This document shows, piece by piece, positions 8,352 to 15,385 of a DNA stretch of 64,000 nucleotides. This DNA comes from Clostridia bacterium (lineage in GTDB: Bacteria > Bacillota > Clostridia > Oscillospirales > RGIG5299), in the NCBI GenBank assembly GCA_017504945.1, contig JAFVQJ010000012.1, positions 37,778-101,777 on the forward strand. Reading direction: 5' to 3'. How positions within the stretch are numbered: the first letter of the stretch is position 1; each line of letters opens with the position of its first letter. A model generated the notes under the pieces. The model ran no database searches. It was not told where the DNA came from and saw only the letters and a program-made list of their open reading frames with translations. A program made the position numbers and the translations under genes.

Positions 8352-8921
8352 TCAAAGCGTTTTAATCTCGTTATAAACTCTCGAAACGGGAAATCCCACC
8401 ACGTTGTTGAAATCGCCGTTTACCGACTCAACGTAGGCGGAAAACACTCCTTGAATCGCATAGCTTCCCGCCTTATCGGCATATTCTCCGAGGTCAAGAT
8501 AGCCGTTTATCTCCCTTTCCGAAAGACTTTTAAAGGTAACCTCTGTCTTTTCAAAAAAGCCTTTTATCTCTTTTTTGCCGTTTTTAAGATATATAAGCGT
8601 TACTCCCGTCAGCACGCGGTGCGTTTTTCCCGAAAGCGAGGCAAGAGTTGCAAAGGCGTCGGCTCTGTCACGCGGCTTTCCGAGGATCTTCTCTCCCAAT
8701 ACCACGACGGTATCGGAGCCGATAACCACCTCATCCTCAAAAACGCCCCTTTTTGCCGCCGCAGCCTCCGCCTTTTTTCGCGAGATCTCGCAAACGGCAA
8801 GCTCGGGCGAGCTTACCGAAACGTTCTCGTCGGTATCTGCCGAAATACACTCAAAGGGAATATTCAAAAGCTTTATAAGTTCTCTCCTTCTCGGAGATCT
8901 CGATGCAAGTATCAGCTTCAC
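8352..8921 (-). CDS. maf: Maf-like nucleoside triphosphate pyrophosphatase
   Basis: A 189-residue Maf/HAM1-fold enzyme hydrolysing dTTP/UTP or modified NTPs to monophosphates, a house-cleaning activity also linked to septum inhibition in Bacillus. Signatures: LILASRSPRRRELI at the start, IGSDTVVVLGEKILGKPRD, and the SGKTHRVLTGV segment. I chose GTG 8921 because AGGAG sits eight bases upstream; GTG 8930 would overlap that Shine-Dalgarno. Single-gene unit with its own promoter and terminator, divergent from the radical SAM gene. Confidence 0.94.
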   Translation of the reverse strand: MKLILASRSPRRRELIKLLNIPFECISADTDENVSVSSPELAVCEISRKKAEAAAAKRGVFEDEVVIGSDTVVVLGEKILGKPRDRADAFATLASLSGKTHRVLTGVTLIYLKNGKKEIKGFFEKTEVTFKSLSEREINGYLDLGEYADKAGSYAIQGVFSAYVESVNGDFNNVVGFPVSRVYNEIKTL

Positions 8922-8942
8922 GCCGCTCACTCCTTTTTAAAT

Positions 8943-8971
8943 ATTATAATACCTTTGCTTTTTATTTGCAA
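8943..8971 (-). promoter_or_regulatory. Promoter of maf
   Basis: -35 TTGCAA (8971-8966), 17-base spacer, -10 TATAAT (8948-8943), on the minus strand. It lies back to back with the promoter of the divergent radical SAM gene; the two -35 boxes are 4 bases apart. Confidence 0.75.
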
Positions 8972-8975
8972 GTGA

Positions 8976-9004
8976 TTGTTTTGCTTTGCATTTTGTGTTA
9001 TACT
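8976..9004 (+). promoter_or_regulatory. Promoter of the B12-binding radical SAM gene
   Basis: -35 TTGTTT (8976-8981), 17-base spacer, -10 TATACT (8999-9004), about 20 bases before the start codon. Confidence 0.65.
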
Positions 9005-9024
9005 TTATAAAGGTGATGGTTTAA

Positions 9025-10677
9025 ATGAAAAAAATATTGCTTATTGCCGTAAATTCGCAGTTTATCCACTCAAATCCCGCGGTTTACAGCTTAAAAAGCT
9101 TTTTCGAAAGCAATTTTGATAAGGGCGACGTTGATATCGTAATAAAGGAATTTACCGTAAACGACGTTTACGGAAATACCGTTTACGAAATTGCAAAAGA
9201 AAGACCCGACGCCGTCGCCTTTTCTCTCTATATCTGGAACACCGACGTCGTAAAGAAGCTCGTTGCCGATATAAAAAGAATATTGCCAAACGCCGTCACC
9301 GTTATGGGCGGGCCGGAGGTGCTTCACGAGCTTTCCCCGTTAAGCGACTTTGCAAGGCAGCTTGACTATATCCTCGAGGGAGAGGGTGAGCTTTCCTTTT
9401 CAGAGCTTATAAACAGCGGAAAAATATTTGAAAAGCAAGCCGCCACGGCAGTTATTTGCCCCGAAAGAGCGCTTTCTCCAAAGGAGATACCCTTTATCTA
9501 TACCGACGAAAATATCTCCCTTTTCAAAAACAGAATAGTCTATTACGAAAGCTCTCGCGGCTGTCCCTTCTCCTGCGCCTACTGCCTCTCGGGAGGCGAC
9601 CGTTTACCCGTAAGATTTATTCCTCTTGAAAAGGTCTATGACCATATCGACTTTTTCGTTTCGCACGGCGTTTCGCTCGTCAAATTCGTAGACCGCACCT
9701 TCAACTGCAACCCCGAAAGAGCGAAGAGCATAATCAAAAAAATAGCCTCACTTCCCGAATCCGCCGCCACCTGCTTTCATTTCGAGGTGGGTGCCGACCT
9801 TTTCGACAGCGAGCTCATCTCTCTTATAAAAAGTCTTAAAAGGGGCAGAATTCAGATCGAGGCGGGAATTCAGTCGCTAAACGAAAAAACGCTCGAATGC
9901 TCTGCAAGAAAATGTAATAATAAGCGGCTTTTTGAAAATTTGCGTCAGCTTTCGGAGAGCGGCAACGTAAATATCCACACCGATCTTATAGCGGGACTGC
10001 CTTTGGAAGACCTTTCCTCCTTCAAGAACTCCTTTAACGGCGTCTACTCCCTCAATTCCCATCAGCTTCAGCTCGGCTTTTTAAAGCGGCTTGCGGGCGC
10101 TCCTCTTTGCGAAAGCGAGGAAAAATACGGCATCGTTTACTCCGAAAACGCGCCCTATGAGGTAATTTCCACCTCATCGCTTTGCTACACCGACGTCATT
10201 GAGCTGAAGCGCGTTGAGGCAATGCTCGAGCGCTATTACAACTCGGGCGGTTTCAAGACCTCCCTTGAAATGCTTATAAAGTGCTTCCCCTCTCCCTACG
10301 ACCTCTACCTCTCTCTCGCAGACTTTTGCGAGCAAAGGGGCGCCCTTTTCACCTCTGTTTCAAGACGCAAGGCATACGACCTTATATTTGAGTTTTCCGC
10401 CTGTTATTTTGATGAAAAAGAGCGAAATTCCTTTGCCGTTTCCTTGCTTTTTGACTATTTTTCAGCTGATAAGTCGGAAATTGCGCCCGAGAGCCTGCGC
10501 TTTATTTTAAAGGAGGCAAAGCCCTTCAAAAACAGCGACTGCGACCTTTTTGCAATTCCTTTGCCGCATGGCTACACCGGCTACGGCATAAGGGAATTCG
10601 GCAACGTGCGCTATCTGTTCGACTACTCGAAAAGAGACAGCGTAACCGGTCTTTTCAACGTAATTGCCCGCTCTTAA
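9025..10677 (+). CDS. B12-binding domain radical SAM protein (DUF4080 type)
   Basis: A 550-residue protein. The N-terminal ~140 residues form a cobalamin-binding-like Rossmann domain (KKILLIAVNSQFIHSNPAV, VMGGPEVLHELSPL, LEGEGELSF). A radical SAM domain follows with the 4Fe-4S motif C180-x3-C184-x2-C187 in RGCPFSCAYC. The C-terminal ~200 residues resemble the DUF4080 domain found in this subfamily. The substrate is unknown; such proteins are often methylases or tRNA/small-molecule modifiers, but nothing nearby tells which. AGGTGATGG precedes ATG 9025. Monocistronic, ending at a strong bidirectional terminator. Confidence 0.85.
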   Translation: MKKILLIAVNSQFIHSNPAVYSLKSFFESNFDKGDVDIVIKEFTVNDVYGNTVYEIAKERPDAVAFSLYIWNTDVVKKLVADIKRILPNAVTVMGGPEVLHELSPLSDFARQLDYILEGEGELSFSELINSGKIFEKQAATAVICPERALSPKEIPFIYTDENISLFKNRIVYYESSRGCPFSCAYCLSGGDRLPVRFIPLEKVYDHIDFFVSHGVSLVKFVDRTFNCNPERAKSIIKKIASLPESAATCFHFEVGADLFDSELISLIKSLKRGRIQIEAGIQSLNEKTLECSARKCNNKRLFENLRQLSESGNVNIHTDLIAGLPLEDLSSFKNSFNGVYSLNSHQLQLGFLKRLAGAPLCESEEKYGIVYSENAPYEVISTSSLCYTDVIELKRVEAMLERYYNSGGFKTSLEMLIKCFPSPYDLYLSLADFCEQRGALFTSVSRRKAYDLIFEFSACYFDEKERNSFAVSLLFDYFSADKSEIAPESLRFILKEAKPFKNSDCDLFAIPLPHGYTGYGIREFGNVRYLFDYSKRDSVTGLFNVIARS

Positions 10678-10680
10678 ATA

Positions 10681-10718
10681 AAAATAAAAAACCGCCGATA
10701 TCGGCGGTTTTATTTTTA
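10681..10718. terminator. Bidirectional terminator between radical SAM and Na/Pi genes
   Basis: A perfect 22-base palindrome AAACCGCCGATATCGGCGGTTT (10689-10710) with A-rich and T-rich flanks on both sides. It serves both convergent genes and overlaps the stop codon of the minus-strand gene at 10716. Confidence 0.92.
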
Positions 10719-12470
10719 TTCTCCCTTTATGAGATGGTACTTTTCTTTGTATTCCTCAAAATTCTTCCGGAAGGTAGGCTCAAGACCCTGCTTGATCTCG
10801 TTAAGATATCCGTGGGTGTCGAAAGCCGAATCCTTTATCTGAATTATAGCAACCGCAATGTTTGAGCAATGGTCGGAAACACGCGAGAAATTGGTAAGAA
10901 GGTCGGAAAGAATAAATCCGAGCTCTATCGTGCAGCTTCCGTTGGTAAGCCTTATGATATGGCGGTTTTTCGATTCCGAAATAAGTCCGTCTATAACCTG
11001 CTCAAGCGGCTCGACCTTCATTGCAAGCTCGCTGTCGTTTTTATTAAACGCCTCCATGGTTATTTCAACTATTTCGTTTACCGCCTTAACGACCACGTCA
11101 AGATCAGCCATAGCGCTTTCCGAGAAGGATATCTGCTTATCGTGCATCTCGGTTGCGAGCTTCTGAATATTAACTGCATGGTCGCCTATTCTTTCGAAAT
11201 CGCCTATCGTGTGGAGCAGCTCCGAAACGTCGTTGCTCTCTGTTTCCGAAAGCTCGTAACTGCTTAATTTTACGAGATATGTGCCGAGCTTATCCTCATA
11301 CTGATCTATCTTTTCCTCGATCTCGGTAATTTCATCTGAAAGCTTGGGATTATACTCTTTAAAAAGATCGATAGCTCTTGTGAGATTTCCCTTTGCAAGC
11401 TCTGCCATCTTTTTGGTAACGTTTCGGCTTTCCGCAATGGCAAATGCGGGCGAGCGCATAAGACGCTCATCGAGCACCTCATAGCTCTCCTCCGTCTTTT
11501 TATTCTTAATAACGACGTTTGCAAACTTAACGAGATATTTCGAGAAGGGCAGCAAAACAATAGTGGTAAATACGTTAAATACCGTGTGAACGATCGCAAC
11601 ACCGACCTCGTCGATGGTTCCCGAAAGGAATCCGAGCGGATAAAATGCGTTGATTCCGTAAAGAAGGATAAGACAAATTACCGAGCCGATAACGTTAAAC
11701 ACAATATGTATTACCGCAACGCGACGGGCGTTTTTGTTAACGCCGATAGACGAGAGAAGTGCAGTCACACAGGTGCCGATATTGGAGCCCAAAATTATCG
11801 GAATAGCCATTCCGAAGGTAATATCTCCCGTGCCCGCAAAGGCAAGAACGATACCGACCGTTGCCGCCGAGCTCTGAATTATACCGGTGAACACCGCGCC
11901 GACCAAAAGGCCGAGTATGGGGTTTGTAAAGGCGACCAAAATGTTTTGGAATTCGGGAAGCTCTGCAAGACCCGCTACCGAATCTGACATAAAGCTCATA
12001 CCGTACATAAGCACCGCAAAGCCAACGAAAACGCTTCCTATATCAGCCTTTTTGCCCTTGCCGGTCATCATAAGAATAACGCCCAAAATAGCAATAAGCG
12101 GCGAGAAGGAGGTGGGCTTGAGCATCTTAATAAAGATGTTGTCGCCGTCAATACCGCTCAAGCTGAGAAGCCACGCGGTAAGAGTAGTGCCGATATTCGA
12201 GCCCATAATAACGCCCACGGTCTGTTCAAGAGCCATAATGCCCGAGTTTACCAGACCGACAAGCATAACGGTCATAGCCGAGGAGGACTGTATCGCAACC
12301 GTTATTCCCATACCGAGACCGATACTCTTTAAGGGATTTGAGGTCATTTTGCGAAGAGTGCGCTCAAGCTTACCGCCCGCAACCTTTTCAAGACCGCCCG
12401 ACATTACCGTCATTCCGTAAAGGAAAAAGGCAAGACCGCCGAGCAACATAAAGAATTGAAAAATATCCAT
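10716..12470 (-). CDS. Na/Pi cotransporter family protein with PhoU-like tail (paralogue 1)
   Basis: A 584-residue membrane protein. Two inverted Na/Pi-cotransporter-II repeats occupy residues ~1-320. Each has the paired QSS and GSNIGT signatures: QSSSAMTVMLVG with GSNIGTTLTAWL, and QSSAATVGIVLA with GSNIGTCVTALL. The C-terminal ~230 residues are helical PhoU-like repeats (ELLHTIGDFERIGDHAVNI, TNFSRVSDHCSNIAVAI) that probably sense or bind metal-phosphate. Established members (NptA/YjbB type) move phosphate with sodium; YjbB exports phosphate. Monocistronic from the promoter at 12511-12539. A close paralogue lies at 19532-21280 under a Mn2+ riboswitch, whereas this copy has none. Confidence 0.93.
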   Translation of the reverse strand: MDIFQFFMLLGGLAFFLYGMTVMSGGLEKVAGGKLERTLRKMTSNPLKSIGLGMGITVAIQSSSAMTVMLVGLVNSGIMALEQTVGVIMGSNIGTTLTAWLLSLSGIDGDNIFIKMLKPTSFSPLIAILGVILMMTGKGKKADIGSVFVGFAVLMYGMSFMSDSVAGLAELPEFQNILVAFTNPILGLLVGAVFTGIIQSSAATVGIVLAFAGTGDITFGMAIPIILGSNIGTCVTALLSSIGVNKNARRVAVIHIVFNVIGSVICLILLYGINAFYPLGFLSGTIDEVGVAIVHTVFNVFTTIVLLPFSKYLVKFANVVIKNKKTEESYEVLDERLMRSPAFAIAESRNVTKKMAELAKGNLTRAIDLFKEYNPKLSDEITEIEEKIDQYEDKLGTYLVKLSSYELSETESNDVSELLHTIGDFERIGDHAVNIQKLATEMHDKQISFSESAMADLDVVVKAVNEIVEITMEAFNKNDSELAMKVEPLEQVIDGLISESKNRHIIRLTNGSCTIELGFILSDLLTNFSRVSDHCSNIAVAIIQIKDSAFDTHGYLNEIKQGLEPTFRKNFEEYKEKYHLIKGE

Positions 12471-12510
12471 ATAATCACTGCTCCGTCGTTTTTCTGAAGT
12501 CGCCTAATTT

Positions 12511-12539
12511 ATTATATAATAAATTTCGAGCAATTTCAA
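12511..12539 (-). promoter_or_regulatory. Promoter of Na/Pi cotransporter 1
   Basis: -35 TTGAAA (12539-12534), 17-base spacer, -10 TATAAT (12516-12511). About 40 bases of leader follow, with GGAG ten bases before ATG 12470. No riboswitch is visible in that leader. Confidence 0.75.
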
Positions 12540-12610
12540 GTACAGATATTATTTTTCGGCGTTTTTTGCCAAATTTAGCACCTTTTATTTTCTTTTGTCC
12601 TTTTTGGCTA

Positions 12611-12639
12611 TTGACCGAATCGGCATTTAATGGTATATT
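12611..12639 (+). promoter_or_regulatory. Promoter of the queT-galU unit
   Basis: -35 TTGACC (12611-12616), 17-base spacer, -10 TATATT (12634-12639), placing the start of transcription about ten bases before the preQ1 aptamer. Confidence 0.75.
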
Positions 12640-12655
12640 ATTTACAGGCATTTTA

Positions 12656-12696
12656 CCGGTCGGTTCGCAAAATCCCGACCCTAATAAAAACTACGA
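12656..12696 (+). promoter_or_regulatory. PreQ1-I riboswitch
   Basis: Stem P1 GGTCGG (12658-12663) pairs with CCGACC (12675-12680) around a loop reading TTCGCAAAATC. The A-rich tail TAATAAAAACTA follows at once, as in the H-type pseudoknot of preQ1-I aptamers. The aptamer lies directly before the Shine-Dalgarno region (AGGAAG) of a QueT-family transporter. Sequestering of that ribosome site on preQ1 binding is the likely mode, since no terminator hairpin follows. The fit to both the known consensus and the downstream gene makes the call strong. Confidence 0.88.
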
Positions 12697-12711
12697 ACAG
12701 GAAGAATCAAA

Positions 12712-13275
12712 ATGAAAAGGATCCGTACCGTCACACTCTGCGGCGTAATTGCCGCGCTCTACGTTGCTCTCACTTGGGCAACGCTTCCGATAGCCTTCTC
12801 CCCCGTTCAGCTTCGCATATCCGAGGCGCTTACCGTCTTGCCCTTTTTCTTTCCCGAGTCGGCGCTCGCTCTCACGGTGGGCTGCTTTATCTCGAATCTC
12901 CTCTCGGGCTACGGGGCGCTCGACCTTGTTTTCGGTCCCATAGCCACTCTTTTGGGCGGAGTCTTCACCGCGCTTTTCGGCATTTCTTACAGAAAGCGCT
13001 TTTCTCACGGCATAAGGAAGGTAAGATTTTACGAATATCTTCTCGCCTCGTTTCCGCCCGTGCTTTTCAACAGCGCAATAATTCCCGCGGTAATCGCATT
13101 TTCCGCCACAGAGGGAAACGGCTTTTTTGCCGCATATACAGCGGCTCTCCTTCCCTTTTTTGCGTCCGAGGCGGCGTCCTGCTTTATCCTCGGAATACCG
13201 CTTTGCTTTATTCTCAACAAATATTCGTTTATAGATTTCATAAAAGGTAAACAACCGAAAGGAAGACAGCTATGA
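12712..13275 (+). CDS. queT: QueT-family queuosine-precursor transporter (ECF S-component)
   Basis: A 187-residue integral membrane protein with about five to six hydrophobic segments. The conserved QueT opening is visible: TLCGVIAALYVALTWAT, then SPVQLRISEALTVLPFF and GCFISNLLSGYGALDLVFG. The family brings preQ0/preQ1 into the cell with the shared ECF energising module, which is not encoded here. The preQ1-I riboswitch immediately upstream independently supports the substrate. Its stop overlaps the galU start by four bases (ATGA). Confidence 0.93.
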   Translation: MKRIRTVTLCGVIAALYVALTWATLPIAFSPVQLRISEALTVLPFFFPESALALTVGCFISNLLSGYGALDLVFGPIATLLGGVFTALFGISYRKRFSHGIRKVRFYEYLLASFPPVLFNSAIIPAVIAFSATEGNGFFAAYTAALLPFFASEAASCFILGIPLCFILNKYSFIDFIKGKQPKGRQL

Positions 13276-14144
13276 AAGTAAGAAAGGCAGTTATCCCCGC
13301 CGCAGGCTTCGGCACCAGAATGCTTCCCGCCACCAAGGCTATACCGAAGGAGCTTTTGCCCATCGTCGATAAGCCCGCAATTCAGTATATCGTCGAGGAG
13401 GCGGCAGCCTCCGGCATTGAGGAGATACTCATTATAACCTCAAGAGGAAAAAGCGCTATCGAGGACCATTTTGACCGTCACGCCGAGCTTGAGGAGCGCC
13501 TTATCGCAGGCAAAAAAGAAAAGGAGCTTAAGGCTTACCTTGACCCCTGCAATCTTGCAAAGATAACCTTTGTTCGTCAGCAGGAGGTAAAGGGGCTCGG
13601 TCACGCCATAAGCTACGCAAGAGGCTTTGCCGCAGGCGAGCCTATCGCGGTGCTTTACGGCGACGACGTTATTATGGGCGACGTCCCCGCCACCAAGGAG
13701 CTTTGCGAGGCGTATGAGAAATACGGCAAGGGCGTGTGCGGACTTAAAGAGGTCCCCACCGAGCAGCTTTCGAGGTATTGCTCTATGAAGGCAGAAAAGC
13801 TCGAGGAAGGGCTTTACTCCGTTACCGATATGATAGAAAAGCCCAAAAAGGGTGAGGAATTTACCAATCTTTCAATTTTGGGAAGAGTGGTGCTTCCTCC
13901 CGAGATATTCGATATTCTCGACGTAACTCCTCCCGGTGCGGGCGGCGAGATACAGCTTACCGACGCGATGAAGGTGCTTGCAAACACCGTCGGTATGACG
14001 GGCGTCATCTTCTCCGGCACACGTTACGATATGGGCAATAAGCTCGGCGTAATGCAGGCAGCAGTTGAAACGGCGGTAAACCACGGTGAGATAGGCAATG
14101 AATTCAAGGCATACCTGAAGGAATTTGTAAAAAATTTAGACTGA
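13272..14144 (+). CDS. galU: UTP-glucose-1-phosphate uridylyltransferase
   Basis: A 290-residue nucleotidyltransferase making UDP-glucose from UTP and glucose-1-phosphate for cell-envelope glycans and glycolipids. Nucleotide-binding AVIPAAGFGTRMLPATKAIPKE spans residues ~6-27, then the YGDDVIMGD metal-binding segment, IEKPKKGEEFTNLSILGRVVLPPEIFDIL, and QLTDAMKVL are all as in the family. The ATG overlaps the queT TGA, so translation is probably coupled. By position, preQ1 may therefore also affect galU expression, an unusual pairing. Confidence 0.95.
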   Translation: MKVRKAVIPAAGFGTRMLPATKAIPKELLPIVDKPAIQYIVEEAAASGIEEILIITSRGKSAIEDHFDRHAELEERLIAGKKEKELKAYLDPCNLAKITFVRQQEVKGLGHAISYARGFAAGEPIAVLYGDDVIMGDVPATKELCEAYEKYGKGVCGLKEVPTEQLSRYCSMKAEKLEEGLYSVTDMIEKPKKGEEFTNLSILGRVVLPPEIFDILDVTPPGAGGEIQLTDAMKVLANTVGMTGVIFSGTRYDMGNKLGVMQAAVETAVNHGEIGNEFKAYLKEFVKNLD

Positions 14145-14180
14145 TTTATCAGTTTGAATAATTTTGAAAGGACATTCAAT

Positions 14181-15107
14181 ATGAAAAAGAAAATCATAGC
14201 ATGCACTCTTGCTTTGGCTCTTCTCATCTCCTCCTTTTCCTTTTTGAACGTTTCCGCCGCAAAGGCAACTCTTCAGAATTGGAAGATCTACTGCTCGGAG
14301 ATAGACGGCGACAACTACACCTATTTTGACGACGAGGAATTCGATATCTCCGTTGATGCAAACGGCAGGATCGACGTCGATGCTCCTCAGGGCTGGTGGC
14401 CCGCTATGCTTGCCGTCAAAAACGATAAGGTCGCCATCGACGGCATTGAGGTAAAATACGGCTCCACTATCAAGGACGCAGGCTGGGGCGGTCACGGCTT
14501 CAACGTGGGACTTTTGAGCGCAAAAATAACCGATCTCCCCGAATACAGGCTGTTTGACGGTCTTGCAGGTGCCATCGAGGATCAGGATATCGACAACGGA
14601 ATAAAGGGCGTTGAGATTCAGGCTCACGGCGAAAACGACGGTGCCTCAACCAAGCTCGGAAGATTTCTCATCTGGGTCTACGGTGTTGGCAGGACCGACG
14701 AGAACGGTAACGCATTAAGCGGCATAAACGACAGAAAGGGCTATTATTTCACCTCTCTTGAGCTTCCCGCCGCTTCGGAATACACCTTCACTCTCGTTCC
14801 CGACGACACCTACGGCTACGTAATAAACATAAACGGCGTTGAATTCAGAACCGACGACGACGGCGATACCGTTGATCTTAACGTTCTTAAGGAGCTTACC
14901 GACGGCGCATATCTCTCGATCGGCGCGTTTACCCCCGGCGACAACAATACCGGCGGTATGTCGATAACCTCGGTAAACGGCGTAAGCGCAGAGGCACCCA
15001 ACGAGAACGCTCCGACCTCAAGCGAGCCCGCTCCCTCCAAGCCCGAGTCCTCTATCACCATCAATCCTCCCGCCGAAAATAAAGGCGGCTGCGGAAATAA
15101 AGCGTAA
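14181..15107 (+). CDS. Secreted protein of unknown function with Pro/Ser linker and GGCG tail
   Basis: A 308-residue protein that I do not assign to a function. A signal peptide covers residues ~1-26 (MKKKIIACTLALALLISSF with an SAA cleavage site). The middle is acidic and rich in Trp, Gly and Asp and looks like a beta-rich, possibly carbohydrate-binding, extracellular domain. A low-complexity linker (SSEPAPSKPESS) leads to the terminal residues KGGCGNKA. Related Clostridia secreted proteins often end in a GGCG motif followed by a membrane segment; here the chain stops at the motif. I chose ATG 14181 with AAAGGA eight bases upstream over a TTG at 14154. It follows galU by 36 bases without a clear terminator, so it is probably cotranscribed. 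Confidence 0.72.
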   Translation: MKKKIIACTLALALLISSFSFLNVSAAKATLQNWKIYCSEIDGDNYTYFDDEEFDISVDANGRIDVDAPQGWWPAMLAVKNDKVAIDGIEVKYGSTIKDAGWGGHGFNVGLLSAKITDLPEYRLFDGLAGAIEDQDIDNGIKGVEIQAHGENDGASTKLGRFLIWVYGVGRTDENGNALSGINDRKGYYFTSLELPAASEYTFTLVPDDTYGYVININGVEFRTDDDGDTVDLNVLKELTDGAYLSIGAFTPGDNNTGGMSITSVNGVSAEAPNENAPTSSEPAPSKPESSITINPPAENKGGCGNKA

Positions 15108-15120
15108 TTTGATTTAAAAT

Positions 15121-15157
15121 AAATATCCACCCACACGGGTGGATATTTTGTTTTTTC
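15121..15157 (+). terminator. Terminator of the queT-galU-secreted protein unit
   Basis: AAATATCCACCC pairs with GGGTGGATATTT around ACAC (15121-15148), followed by TGTTTTTT. Confidence 0.9.
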
Positions 15158-15165
15158 TGAAGTTG

Positions 15166-15340
15166 CGAAGGATTAACCTCAAAGGACTACCGCCCTTTTG
15201 AAGCCCTGCTTTTCTGTTATTGGGCGCAACAAAAGAGGGGTAGGTGCGAGCGCGCATCCACTTTCGCGAAAAAAGGATTTTCTTTCCCCCTTTCTTGTAT
15301 CCTTACAAGAAAGGGGAGCATAAGCGGCGTAAGCGGGAAA
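15166..15340 (+). repeat. Dispersed intergenic repeat, copy A (shortened)
   Basis: This 278-base intergenic stretch holds no gene. It carries two modules shared with copies B and C near 53-55 kb: the box CGCAACAAAAGAGGGGTAG followed by (G/A)TGCGAGCG at 15225-15252, and the T-rich CTTTCCCC plus long hairpin CCCTTTCTTGTA-TCCT-TACAAGAAAGGG at 15286-15316 followed by GAGC and a TAAGCGG motif. The middle portion present in B and C (about 110 bases) is missing. No terminal inverted repeats, transposase or target-site duplication were seen. Confidence 0.75.
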
Positions 15341-15345
15341 AAATC

Positions 15346-15381
15346 AAAGGACTGCGTAAAGCTCCGCAGTCCTTTTTGTTT
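15346..15381. terminator. Bidirectional terminator after the P-type ATPase gene
   Basis: AAAGGACTGCG (15346-15356) pairs with CGCAGTCCTTT (15365-15375), with T-rich runs on both exits. On the minus strand it ends the ATPase gene. Confidence 0.85.
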
Positions 15382-15385
15382 TTTA

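Noticed and set aside
12656..12696. tRNA T-arm because of GGTTCG
   Set aside because: No acceptor, D or anticodon stem can be built; the segment fits a preQ1-I aptamer and its downstream gene.
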